From Paracyclopina nana (lineage: Eukaryota > Arthropoda > Copepoda > Cyclopoida > Cyclopettidae), in NCBI GenBank assembly GCA_019096065.1, contig JAGUCH010000003.1, positions 8,494,001 through 8,558,000 on the forward strand: 64,000 nucleotides of DNA, written 5' to 3'. Within the stretch, counting starts at the first letter, position 1; the number at the start of each line of letters is the position of its first letter. Shown one piece after another: positions 1-13,100 of the stretch. A model generated the notes under the pieces. The model was given only the letters and a program-made list of their open reading frames with translations, did not search any database and was not told the DNA's origin. The position numbers and the translations under genes were made by a program.

Positions 1-138
1 AGGGCCGATGACGCCGGTGGCTTCATCGCTGATGTCAAGTACGAGGGCACCGCCGTCTACCCCCCAGAGCCCGCAGGCGGATACGGCGCACCCAAACCCG
101 CCTATGCCCCCAAGCCCGCCTACGCACCCTCAGCTTAA
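1..138 (+). CDS. Cuticle protein, C-terminal fragment
   Basis: The open frame enters from the left edge and ends at a TAA at 136-138, giving 45 residues. It contains ADDAGGFIADVKYEG followed by a tail repeating PKPAYAP. This resembles the end of a Rebers-Riddiford chitin-binding domain followed by the A/P/Y-rich tail of crustacean and insect cuticle proteins, which are secreted and bind chitin. The chitin-binding core lies outside the window, so the RR subclass cannot be decided. Codon use is strongly G/C-ending, as expected for a highly expressed structural gene. The tail and polyadenylation signal are seen; the family call is by resemblance. Confidence 0.8.
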   Translation, partial: RADDAGGFIADVKYEGTAVYPPEPAGGYGAPKPAYAPKPAYAPSA

Positions 139-180
139 ACCCATCCTACCCCTTCATACCCCCTTATTTATTCAAAACAG

Positions 181-186
181 AATAAA
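181..186 (+). terminator. Polyadenylation signal of the cuticle gene
   Basis: AATAAA lies 42 bases after the stop codon, followed by a GT-rich stretch (about 210-232). This suits 3' end formation of the cuticle mRNA. Confidence 0.7.
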
Positions 187-1159
187 GCTGTGATTCCTCC
201 AAGTATACACATTATTGTGCTTAATTGTTTGCTAGTTTCATTCACGGTTACATATTGAAAAAAGAGGTCGTATCAGTTTGTCCTACGGATTTCTAAACAC
301 TTTTTTGGAGTCTGCTTCATAAAGTGCTAAATATAGGAATGATACCTATGAGACAGGGTTATATAGCCAGGGCATTTAAGCTTACACATTCCAGAGCAAG
401 GCACTGAAGGCGGTAAACGAAGGAATGCAAGATCACAATTACATTTAAAGGCAGCATTTTGATGTAGATGACCATGCCCCAATTCACGACGAAGACTTTT
501 CCAAATTAGTAACCCTTGAAGCTAGACAAAAATATCCAAAAAAGTTTCAGTTTGGCAATTCCAAATCTGACGATGATCTTCATTCATCGAAATAAAGGAA
601 TCGTTTATTCCTTCATGGAAGTTATTTTGTAAGTTTTATGCCTAAATGTTCACCTTGCACCCAATTTCCAGTTTATTCACTCCGAATTCTTACGCATCGT
701 CTTAAAATATCATCGAGGTTGGCTGACTGATCGGAGACAAATGTTGCGCCCAATATTTATTCTCAGTTCTCATTCTGCGCTGGTTTCAGTGTTTTGCAGC
801 AAAGAAATCTCAGCAATTAGACAATAACAGCAGCTGGCCTCTAGAGTTACATTTTATCGCGTTGAAGCAAATTATCATCAAGGAAATCGTTGAAAATCCG
901 AGGAATCCCGCTAACGATAAGGTATATCTTAGGATTTTCAATATGACCAAACTCTGAAAAGTGATTTAGAAATTATTTAAGAATTTCGTAGCTTCGATCA
1001 TCTAATGTAACTTTCAAGCTAATTCTGCTTACCGTAGCTGGATTTTTAAAGGTGACTTCTTGCGTTTTGACGAGAAGCGCAGCGCATCTGAGCTCTTGAG
1101 TGAGCATTTCTGTTTCGCTAATCAGTAAAGGCTTGAGCATCGCTCCGTGCATGTGAACT
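187..1159. other. Intergenic, cuticle gene to agrin
   Basis: AT-rich sequence with no convincing open frame. It must hold the promoter of the secreted agrin form. An initiator-like TCAGTT is at 763-768, but I see no TATA box or downstream element that would fix a start site. Confidence 0.5.
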
Positions 1160-4100
1160 ATGGAAAAACTATTCCTGCCCGCCGCTATTCTCTTGGGTCT
1201 TCTTATTTCATCACTTAACTGCTCGAAAAGACCTTGCAAGGTGGTGCCTTTAGCAGATAGGCCTTTTATCAAGGCAGAGCTCATATTTTCCGCCTTTGTT
1301 AAAAGCCTCATTTTCAAAAACCACCCAAATTTGGGTAAAAAAGGTAGCAAGCCCATGGTAAATAATTTTTGCTCATTTATCTTGATTCTCTTTGATTTTA
1401 GCCAAATATGGAGGACATGGCTTTCATGCGGCTCAAGTCTCCATCAAGAGAGTGTTTCAAGGGCCAAAAGAGCTGGAAAACAAAGAGGTCATTGTGGAAG
1501 ACTTGGGCAATCCGAGGATCTGCATGTCCAATCCCAGGGTTGGTGATACCAGATTCTTCTTTGTGGACACGCTGAAGTTGGAAGAGTACCAATTTCCTGG
1601 TGGGAAAATGCCTCACTTTAGGCTACGAAGCTCCTTATTGAGGCTAACCCTCAACAACTTGAAAGTCCTTTGGAGCCTTACTGCATCAGCCAAGCGACCT
1701 GCCAAAGCATTAGGTGAGGCTCATTTTTAAGCACAAGATAATTTTCACTTGCGAATTGGGCGTGAAATGTTTTTGACAGCTCGCTCTAAGGCGTAGCCTC
1801 ATTCGCTATTTTTGACATTGCATTGAAAATCTCAATTTTACTCTTTGCCTGCTTGATTTGGCTTTTGTGCCTCGGAGTACTAGTACATTTGAGATAAGAG
1901 TGTCTCGAGTAATTGCGTGGAAAAAATGGTTGCCCATATTAAGCCAGCAAGAATATCCCTCTTACAAGTTGGCCACGAACAATGTTAAGCGATCCTTATC
2001 GTTTTTATGGACAATTTACGAGCAAACACTGTCTCCATTTTCTAAACAAGACACGCTCAAGCCTGGATTAAATTCCTTCTCTAAACTGATAAGTTCAGCA
2101 AAAATTCTCTTTTATTTCTATGAAGTGGGAATTGATTTTAATTTAATGGCCTAAAGTGTCTAGAACCCTATAAAAAAGCTCTGGAATCTACTGTTTATCT
2201 TTTAATTTTCGTTGCCTTTTTAGATAAAGCCAATTTTGGTCTTGGTAGCCATTTCCCAAAATTTGTTTTTTTCTCATCTTGAGCTGCGTTTAGTTGAAAC
2301 TGATGGGAGCAAAAAATGGTGCAATTTTACTTTTGTTGAGCATGAGTGCTCAATAATGGAGAAGTGTGCTACCTTTGGTATGTTCACTTTTGCCGAGATC
2401 CACCCAGAAATTTGCTCGCATTCACCAGCCCACGCGAAAAAGAGGGATTCATTTAAGCTCAATATATCTCTCCTTTAAAAGTAAATGGGGAAACTGCAAT
2501 ATGAATATTTTTCAAAGATATTTTTCATGTGAGCGATTCAGCATTTTTCAAAATATTTCAAAGATACGGTGTAATCAAGCACCTATCTTGATTTGGTATT
2601 CAGTTTGCCTCTTATCTGTAATCATAACCACAAAGAAAAGAGTAATGATTCCACTTTTTGGGCATAATGAAATTCAATGGAGTCGAGTGTTGGCTACTGC
2701 AACGGCTAGAGCAGTTTTACCAAATTATAACAATTAAATAAACATCTCTTATTCATCACTTGGTTATCGATGATAGAAGGACTTTTTTAGTTAGAAAAAT
2801 AAGGGAATAAATCTGGTCAAATATGCTTTAAACACGAGAGCTTTTTCGCTAGCACTCTCACACCCAAACAAACTGCCCATAACTTTGGCGAATTTAAGAC
2901 GAGTTGACAAATCTGGGCAAAAAAATCGTTCGTTCTTCGTACTATGCGTAGCCATATCGGATTTCTGAGCAGTCCAGGTAAATAAAGAATAATGCTTGAA
3001 TTTGAATGCTAGACCTTGATGGTCTTTATGATTAATAGCTCCAATAAAGTCATAAAAAAGTACTTACGCTGACCCCCTAGTGCATATTTGGCAATTTATG
3101 AAGTACTTCCAGCTTGGTCTTCTTTTGCACTTTTGAACATTTCGTCTCGTCACAGAGCCAGATGTGAGCACCTTCTTGTTGGACGCTTTTTTGCAAGAGA
3201 AAATTGAATTGTCGTCCAAACAGGGTCATACATTTAGACCTTATAAGTCTCTAAGTCGGAGTCATAAATAGTTGCCTCTTGACAAATGTTCACAGCTTGA
3301 ACATGGTACTTGACCAATGTGCAATGTCACTTCTTTTTCAAAAGTAGACTGGGTTGCAAAATTGCAAAAATGGCCAGGTGCGAGTATTACAAGATGCCCG
3401 TTTTGCATCTACTAATGACTGGTTTTTTTCTTTCTTTTTTTTAGCAAAAAACCATGCTGGGCTTGTAACTGTCTGTCTGATTTTTCTCAATTGCCTCTGT
3501 CGATAGAATGTTAATTTTTTCGCTGGAAAAGGAATTATGTGCTTGATCTTTTCTGCTTTATTTGCTGAGCAGACCTTGCATTTTTTGCTGGCTTTTTTCT
3601 CACTGCTCCACCATGACAAATGAAATCAACTTTTTTTCGTTGCCATAAATATTTTGATAACCTCTAACTTGTGTGTGACAAGAAAGACGTGTGTGTGGGT
3701 TTTCCTCGAATGGGAAACTCATCACACAGTCATATGCTGAACCCTTTTTTGCATTGTAGTCTGGAGATCACATCAGAGTATTTGTATTTTTCCTCATTTC
3801 AGGTGAACCTATTTCGGTTTATAATTTTTTCCAAGCTCGGAACTAAGTGAAGTAAAAGTTGCAAAACCTCTCTTATGATTCTGCCATGAGTTTCCATGAA
3901 AATAGTTGGATATACTCATCTATTGCTTACTCAAAGTCCATTATGAAAATTGAACACTGTTACAATTTGGTTCTTGCCTTATGTCACCTCCCTTGCATTC
4001 GACCTTTTTGTGTCGAGTTGACGTGCAATTTCTGGACTCCTTTCAAGTTGCCACATTTAATGAATGAAGCGTGCCATTAATCCGCACAGTGACCTTCTTA

Positions 4101-7100
4101 ATAACCGCTTGCCCAGTTTGGCACATTAGCAGCTCCAGTTCCCTATGATTTTGTTTCTTGCAAAATAAAACCCTCCTTGTTTACGAGCCTGGCATCTTTT
4201 AGGAAGTTATATTACAAGTAAAGTTTGGAAAGTTTAGGGGGTTACTTTTTGCTTACCCATATCATATATTATGCTATCTTGATTCCTACTTTGCAGTATG
4301 CCACTGAGCTTTAGCTGGTCATGAAGTATTTAGATTTAAGCTAAGTCTCATAGCATAATTGTTTTTGGTATGAATGATTTATTTTTGATTGTAGATCATA
4401 TTTTCAATGCAAGTTGCGCGCTCTAAAGGAGCTTTTGGAACTTGGGGTCTCATGACTCCAAGGGGCTTTTTTAGCTCTCCGTTCCTATGACTTTCTCTTC
4501 CGCGAGCTGAAGGCCATGAGGTCGTCCTCGACTCGCATTTGAGGCTGTTTACCTACCTCAGTTACCGGCCAATCGCCAGTCTGTTGAGAACGGCTATATT
4601 CAAGTGAAAATTTTACAGTGCTGCTACAACCAGTGACTTATCATGACTTCTGCAAGCTCAACAAAATCATAATAAGGTAAGAATTAATCTTTTTTTCTAG
4701 ATTGTTATAACTTGGCATGCCTAAGTTAGCGTAGTGATATTATTTCACTGTTTGCATGATAAAATCAGGAAATGAACTGAACTTCGAATGGTGATGGGAC
4801 TTTTTTCATCAATAATCGAATCTCCAATACATTTGGGAGCCATTTGCTTTTTTTGTGCTTATAAAGTTATCCAGCTTGGCTTAATGTAATAAAACACGCA
4901 GGACTTTTTTCCTCTTCAAACTCTTGCTAGCAGCTTGCTGGAGATGAGCCTCTGAAGATAACTTGATCTTCAGAAAGTTCATGAGCGAAAAAAGAACTAT
5001 AAAAGCTTTTCACCCGACCAGCTGAAGCCATGCGGAAATCTGTAGAGGAAGGAAAAGAGGGTTTGCGGAAGTTTCTTGAATCTAGCTACCTCGGAAGTCA
5101 ACTTTTATATAAAAAACTGAATGAAGTATGGTGCTCTCGACACATGAAAATCTCAAAGCTCCACTAGCTCCTCTTTATTGGGAATATAATATTTATTTCT
5201 TGCTTTGACTTTCTAGATCATCCTTTAAGAGATCATAACAAAAACATCTTGGTAGCAAAGTCTTCTTTATCATGATTTGTGATAGTTATTTGGCTGGTGA
5301 TGCATCAAAAATCTCGTAGTAGAAAGCCAATTTCTCAGACGAAAGAAATAGCATTACTTGAGAACAAGCAAGAGCCTTCAGGGTGGAAATGTAAAAGAGA
5401 GAAAAGCCCCCTTTTTATGCTGTTGATGTCCTGAAGGCTTTGCAAAGAGATATCTTATCTCATACCAGATCACCTTATTCATGCGTGGTAAAAATGGAAG
5501 TCTTTTTAGGACTTGCCACATCATCAAAGGCTTTAGAGCCTTGAATTCTTGCTAAGCATGTCAAAACAGCTGTGCTTTTTTAAGACCCTCCAAATTCACA
5601 TTTTTTCCAAAGTCGATTTACTATCTTCAAACCTTTAAAAGATTGCTTCAACTTCATAAGCTAACATTACTTATTCTTGTAATAGCATTTATGACTAATT
5701 GAAAATAGTTTCGGCCAATTGCAACTCATGGGCAAATTTGCCTATCAAACTGTCATTGAATATCATTTCAAAGTCTTGCCCTGTAGACCTGTAGATTTTC
5801 ACAGTGAAATGTTCGCTCATATCGCTATAGGCTCTTCAGGCTAAAGTTGATTTGTGCGTCCGTGAACGTGAGCTGAAAAAGTATTAGTTGCATAGCTAAG
5901 TCTGCTCTTTTTGTCCAGAGGCTTGAGCATCCTTTTTTAGTGGTTAAGCTGATGTTGCAGTACGGGCCTTGTCTATTGTTGCTCGGAGAGTCACTTGATG
6001 GGAAATGTAATGCAAAGTGGCATGACCCAAATTCAGCTTGAATTGTACTCTGAGCAATTTGCTATCCCACATCATTGCTGGTCGGCAAATGTCTCGCATT
6101 TTGTCTAGAACCTCTGCTATGTCCATAAACCGCGCAAAGCTCTTGCGTTGCCCATTAACACTGTACTACCATGCTCGAGTAGGTTTATGATCTCATGGGC
6201 GAGGTTTTGTAAGGGCCTAAAACCGCATCAAAGTGCGGTGATACACTGTGCTTGTTATATGCCTTTTTTAGAAATCTGAACTTTGATGTTTTGTCAGACT
6301 ATTCAGTCTTCACTAGCTCTCCTACTGTTGGCTCTTTTCAGGGGAATGTGTTCATCAGTAGTGTCAAGAGTTTGACCAATATGCTCCATCTTGAGAAGAA
6401 AGGCTCCCTTTAATTACCAACTGGTGCAGGGCAATTATTCTTGAAATGGGGGAAGCATTGAACAAAAAATGAGCTTATGAATTATGGGCTTCAGAGACTT
6501 GGAGCCATAAATATGAGCAAACCTCTTTTTCATGCTGCATAAGTAAATATCAGTGTAGGGAAAAGGCTCTTGTTGATTCTTACTATGTGCCTATAGGTAT
6601 GTTATTATAAGCTAAGTAGAGGCTGCTGACTTGAGCACAAATAGACAGATGTTTTATGCTTTCTATTTTGTCCTTTTGCCAATTACCTTCACTATGCTAG
6701 CAACGCCTCCTTTTTCCTCACCGGCCTTTTTCTGCTGAAACCCCGTTACAGCGTCCATATTTGATCAAAGGATTTTCTCTTTCTCATTCTCTGCTTCCTC
6801 ACAATCTTGTAGCAATCATGATATGGAGCTGTGACTTAGAAAAGAAAGCTCGTTACCACTTTGAGGTTTCCTCGTGTAGGCTTTAACGTTCAGCCAGATA
6901 ATTTTCAGCAATTTCATTGGTCTTTCTTCAGATCAACTGATAACAATGGAGGTCTTACAAGCATGCTCTTTGTATGCTTTTAAGCAATTTTGTCGGGCTA
7001 GCTCGACGAGCTAATTAAGAATTCATGCTCGTCTATTCAGGCCTTATTTCATTTTCTACATATGCACTTTGAAGTGAGCAAAGTGTGTAAGATAGTAGCG

Positions 7101-10100
7101 CGTCAGTGGTGTGGATTTTTCATCTTGACTAGCATTAAGTATCTGTCTGTCTGTAGAAGATTTCTTTTGTTTCCTTATTTGTATGCTATGGCTGCAGTTG
7201 CACTTTGGCGTCGTATTGGAAAATCATAATCCTTAGGCTCTCCTCCCTGCCTCAATTTGGACAAAAAAGTTTAGTGTCATGCGTTGTTGAGTTATTTATA
7301 AGTCAAGAAGGAAATATCTTTTTTCCCAATTAGGCTACATCCTTTTTTGCCCTCAAACATTGTATTTTCATCAATGACCTTATCATCTGTGGCTGTTGCT
7401 CAATTAGAGGAAGTGCATTCACAACTACGGCAGAATACAAAGCTACGACTCGAGCAAAATCGGCTTATTATCTCGCGGAGTCACGTAGCAATAGCCCTCT
7501 CTACCTTTGCAATGCGACAACTCACCAATCATGATTGAGCTGGGTCTGCAAAAAGTACACCGAGGGAATCTTGGACGGGAATTTTCACAATAATAAGGTG
7601 CTATTTGCGAGGGCTCAAAATTTGTCTTGGTTCGTTCCCGATTGCCCTTAGAGAGTTGACCACTTAAGGTCAACGGTGTACAAATGACAATTCAGTGGCC
7701 TCTTGAGATTAGGGCACGTTTTGTCCAATTTTTACCACTCACCCAAGGGAAGAGTTAGTTTCGTTTATCCCTTCAGAACAAACGCCAGTGATGTTGTTAG
7801 ACCAACGCTATTTTGCCTGTACGGCTATTCTTCAGTTCGAACATGATATTAGTAAAGGATACTTTGTTCGTTAATTGACACTGATATTACCAGCTACTCA
7901 TTCAATAATTGAAGCACAAATGCCATCGTAGAAAATTCCCACAAAGCCTAACCCAAGTCTAATTGATAACTTCAACAATAGCAAATGTTGCTATTTGGTT
8001 CACAAAAGCCAGCAGCCTACTTTTGCTACCTTTAATGTGGATAAATAATAAATGACTAGTGTTTATCATGAAAAGCAAGGGAAAAGTTTTTCTAGTAAGC
8101 GTAACATGCATGCTATTTCTACTAACTTGAAGGAACGTGGAGGGAAAAAACCTAGCTCATGGCTTTTATAAGCAAAGCTTCTGGATAGAAGGTAGTACGC
8201 CCGATCAATTTTGCAAGACCTCCAATGATGACAGCTTTGGTTATTGATAATTCCTTTCATTTCTTGGGACGAAGTAACTTCCTGAGATATGTTGCAAACA
8301 TAGCTCTTTTCATTGCAGCAGATCAGCATGATTGTTGTAGTACCAAGTTGAAGCATTGTATATTATTGCTTGATCTATTTTCAGATCAAAATGCAAGATC
8401 GGATGAAACTGAGAAGCGTTAGCTTTTCCGACGAGCCTCAGCCGCCTGCCTTACCTGCCAGAAATCGCCGAACTGGATCTCGCAGGAAACAAACTAGCAT
8501 GGAGTCATTGCCTTTGCACGAAACAGAGTCCATTTATGGGGCCATTGGAGATGTACCAAACCGACTTAACAGCCTACCCAGAATCATGCCTCACCACAGA
8601 AGAAAAATCTTGGACTTTAATAGACCCTCTTCTTCCCTAGCAGGTATGTGGTGAACGTGAGAAACGAGCAGGAGCATTGAGGCTAACAAGTTTCCTTTTT
8701 ATGCATAAATTAGGCCATTATCAGTATCTGGGAGACACCACTCCCGACTATGCCAATTTGACGTCGATTTCCAGAAGAGGAGCTGGCATTTGCAGACAGG
8801 CCAGCATTAAAGACAGCTACTATGAAGATCAGTTTACAACTGGCATCACTCAACAGCCTCAACTTTTGGTTGATCATCTGAGAGACTTTCAAAGGCAATC
8901 TACACCCAACAACAGCAGTCATAACTACTTTCTGACAGCTCCTCTGGGCGCAAATGATGATTCTGGGAGCCCTTACAGCCCTGGAACTGCCTCCTATGGC
9001 ACTGACAACTCTTTCAGCAGTTTACCCAGAAGTGGGGGGACGAGCATTTTAAAAAATGGCTTTGTAAGCGGCAGGTCAACGAGCAGAAGTAGGCCATTTG
9101 AGCTGCAATCAACGGTGCTGCGGCCTCTGAAGCACCAATACTACAACAACAACTCCCACGGTGCTCAGGATACATTTTTGGTTGAGGAAACTGCCTTTTA
9201 CAACAATACCTTAGACCATTCATCCAACTTTTTCAATAATGGAAGGCAATATCATGAAGAGCAGCATCAATCGAGTAGCGGGGGTGCATACGACAATGGC
9301 CATTTATCCAGATTTTCAGATGACATTATAGACTCGAGTATCAGTCTTACCAATCACATCAATAACATGAACAACTTAAAGCCAGCAGCTGTGAATAGCG
9401 AGGATCAGGGAAAACCACCTGAAGAGGCCTATCCTGCTGTGGCAAAGCCTTCACCCAGCTTGCAAATTATTGCAACAAGAAATCGTCCGTGCTGTGAATG
9501 TGTGAAAGCTGACCAGAGGGCTCCAGTGTGTTTGCTGTTTCTCATTTTCATTGTCGTTTCAGTCTCGCTCATTTCAGGAGTGATGGTCTACTTAAAGTCA
9601 GGTAGCTTAAAGATCTCTCTTTTCTGCTCTAATTCCTATTTCAGTTTTCCTGCTTTTCAGACTCGAGCCTACCAAAGTTGTTGACTCAGCCGGAAAAACA
9701 CCTAACTAGTGCTCAGTCCTCGAGTAAGCTTGCACATATCTTGTAGTAATCTTTGATGTATATTTCATGAGAGACAGATTTTTTCCTTACAGGAAATAGC
9801 GGTTGTCGAGCCGACGAAGTCGACAGTTGTCCTTTTGGTGGAATTTGCATTGAAAATGCTGATGGTATGTCTCGGTGTCAGTGTGAGGATATTTGCCCCT
9901 TCACGATAAGTCCGCTGTGCGGATCTGACGGCAAAACTTACGACAACGAGTGTCTGTTGAAACTTGCTGGCTGCAGGCGAAGAAAACCGATCATAATCCA
10001 ACACAGTGGAGAATGTGGTAAGCTGCACACCAATCACCAAATTACATGACTGCTTTTTTTGCTCATTGCACACTTTGTATGTTCCTTCTTACAAATTTCC

Positions 10101-13100
10101 GGCAGCTTCTAGCAGCTCCACCCAGGTGAATAAACTGCCCCGAATCAACAATCATACTAAAAAAGGAGGGCAAATGAACATTAACTATGTGTTAATTTAT
10201 CTAGAAAGGATTTATGGCATAAAAAAGGTTCACACTTGCAGTCATGTGGCATGTTACTGTCGCCTTTTTTCCTGGGTTGCACTTTCATTCCAGCTGCTTG
10301 TTTGCATTTTGCCGTATTTTATACGAGGTCATATTGCCACTTTATCAAGTCCAAAATATGGGTTTCTTTAAGCTTTTGCAAATGCAGGAAGCCATTTATT
10401 TCAAAACTAATTTTGAGCTTAAAAAAACCTCATCACTTAATTGGCAAAGTGACAACTGACAAGTGTTGATTTGTCGATTTTGACTAAAGGTGACAAAACC
10501 CTTTTTGTAAACTTTGTGCGTGTGCTGCCAAAGAGAATAATTACTTGGTTGCACAACCTACGAAAAGTTTAGTGAAACTTTTCGCCCTCAAAATCGAGGA
10601 AAAGGTGTTTTGTCGCAAAGTTAGCGTGACCAAATGATCCGAAGGGAAAATCTATAAATAGTCATTGCTTGGCTAAACAAAATGCTTTATCTAAGACCTA
10701 GATATATTCTTGCACAATACGATGTTCTCCTTTTTAATTACTGATAAGGCCTTCCAAAGGAGCCAGCTTAAAATTATTCTGATTGTATTGATTCCTGACA
10801 CTTGACAAAGAAGAATATCTTTGAAGATTTTTGTTTTTCTTGTCTTCTTTACTTGAGTCAGTAAGGTTCAGATTTTCTCTTTTTCTCCATTTAACCTTGA
10901 CTGGATTGTGTAAGGAGTAACATAGCATGTATATTTTCTTTAAAATGAAATACTTTTAAGAATTTTAATTGTGGGACCGGTCTGTTCCATCTTAGAATAT
11001 TTCTTAAGTACAGGTTTTCGTGACTTATGTTCAATGGAATACGATTTTGGTGCCCATAAGATAAAAAGTACAGCAAAGTTTACTTGTTACAGCTAAGATG
11101 TTTCGTATGTTTGGCTTTGTACAAACGAGATCAAAGTATAAGCTGCAAATCTTATCAGCAATTCTTTGAAAAGTTGGTTGGCTGCTAGCCCACGAGTTTC
11201 CATGACGGTTTCTCTTTGCTAAAGCACAAGAACAAAACAATTTTATAAGAGGACCCATTATAAATTGGTTTATTTGCAACCACCAAAGGTTACCGGCAAC
11301 GATCTACTTATTCTGCAGGTCCTTAATTTCCTTCTCGGGAATGCTCCAACTAATCAAGTTCCATCTCGAGTGTAAGAGGTGGAAAATGACTTCTTCACAA
11401 AAGTTAATCTTTCTTCTGGGAGTGATCTACCCAGCATCTTGCTTTACCCTTTTTTGTTTGCATGGTCTTTTACACAGACGTTGCATGTCTCTCTTCCTCT
11501 CTGTTCTTTATTCGTGTCATGAATTAAAAATAGATTTGCTGAATATAGCTTTGTCAACCGTTGTTTCCACCTTCTTCTGTTGCGAATGGAACGACGTTGA
11601 CTCCAAGGCCAAGGTGGGAAAAAGTAGAACAAAAATAGTAGCTATTACAAAGCGTCTAGGTATTAGCTCTAGGAATCTCAAAACAAGTAATTGGCTCCGA
11701 AAACAGACATTAATGGATCTTTATCCTAAGTGCTTTCCATGGTCTAGACGCAATTTGGTGGGAAGAAAACCTGAGAAAATAAGCTTTCACTTGGCTTTTT
11801 TCAGAATAGTGAATCTGTTGCATAAGCAAGAAAAAGGCAAAATGCATCTGCCATTTCTCATTTTTAAGGGGGATATCCTGAATGCAAATAAGTCGGAGAG
11901 ATGCTTTTTTTGCCAATTTGGAGTTTTATTACGAAAAAATTGCCCAAATTTGTGTGCTATTCATGCAGGCTCATTACAAACTCTAGTATGGGCTAGTATC
12001 GCAATCAAATGTTCCCAAGGGACGTCTATCTAAAACTGTACTTCTATATGCTAGCACTTATATGCACTTATTAAGTTGGTAGTCCATGTTAAAATTTCTT
12101 ACCTTGCGGCTTTCCTCATTTTCCCATGGTGTAGGAGGAAAGGTCAACTTTAAGCCTTGCTTGTGTGTTGAAAAAACTTGGTTCGCTGGGATTTAGCCTT
12201 TACAGCTTGTCATGATTTTGATTGATTATAAATGCACAAAATCACATCAAAGCAAATATTGCTGTTGCACTTTATATTACGACAAGGAAGAAGACGTTTT
12301 GTGAATTTTGAAGCCTTTCCATTAATTATAAGAATAATAATTGGTGCTTCTAGTAATTTTGGTTTCGGTTAGGCTTTTCGTGTACGTTGAGTATCTGCAG
12401 CTTTCGTGGGTTTCTTGTAACAATAAGCTGTCGCGGTCACATACGAATAAAAGCCTTCAAAATAACTTTTTGAGCTGTTTGTCACCTTTGGGAGGGGAAA
12501 AGTTCCCATGAAATTCTCTCAAAAATCTTGAGAGTAGATTTATTCGATTCGAAAAATGGAAAGCCCTCCATTGCAATTGTAACTAACATCAAATATGCAA
12601 TTAGTTTTGTTCATTTCTGTTGCTGTCATAGCCACATAAAACTTGTTACCTCTTGGCTAACGATTCAGTAGGAGAAAAGAAGCAGCGAGTCTCTTTTGTG
12701 TTTTGCAATGTGTAACTTTCTCCTTCATATTTTTGAAATTATAAAAGATGGTAGAAAGCCGCATTTTTACCTTGGGAATAAACTTTATGAAGAGGTGAAT
12801 GTGTAGCAGTAAAAACGCGAAATAATCATGCGCTCGTTTTCCCGAAATTAAGGCCCAAATCATCAACATGCATGCTACCAAGGTAGCTTAAAGTCAAATC
12901 ATGCTGCTACTACGTAGTTTGTAAGCATAAGAAAAAAGAGCCTTTTTGTATTATGATTATGTTGAGAGAACTATAGACAAAGGACAATCAGGTTTGATTT
13001 GCAAGGCTACTTAGCACTCAATCTGGCAGCCTTTTTTACGTGGTTTATTAGGCCATAAAAAGAAGTCTTTAACGGGATTACATATACAGTGAGTGGCGTG

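Noticed and set aside
973..1356. 127-codon minus-strand frame over agrin exon 1
   Set aside because: The plus strand shows a signal peptide and NtA features with proper splice phase; the minus frame has no family resemblance.
2236..2737. Short plus-strand frames as possible extra agrin exons
   Set aside because: No Kazal or NtA cysteine pattern and no matching phase-1 splice borders.
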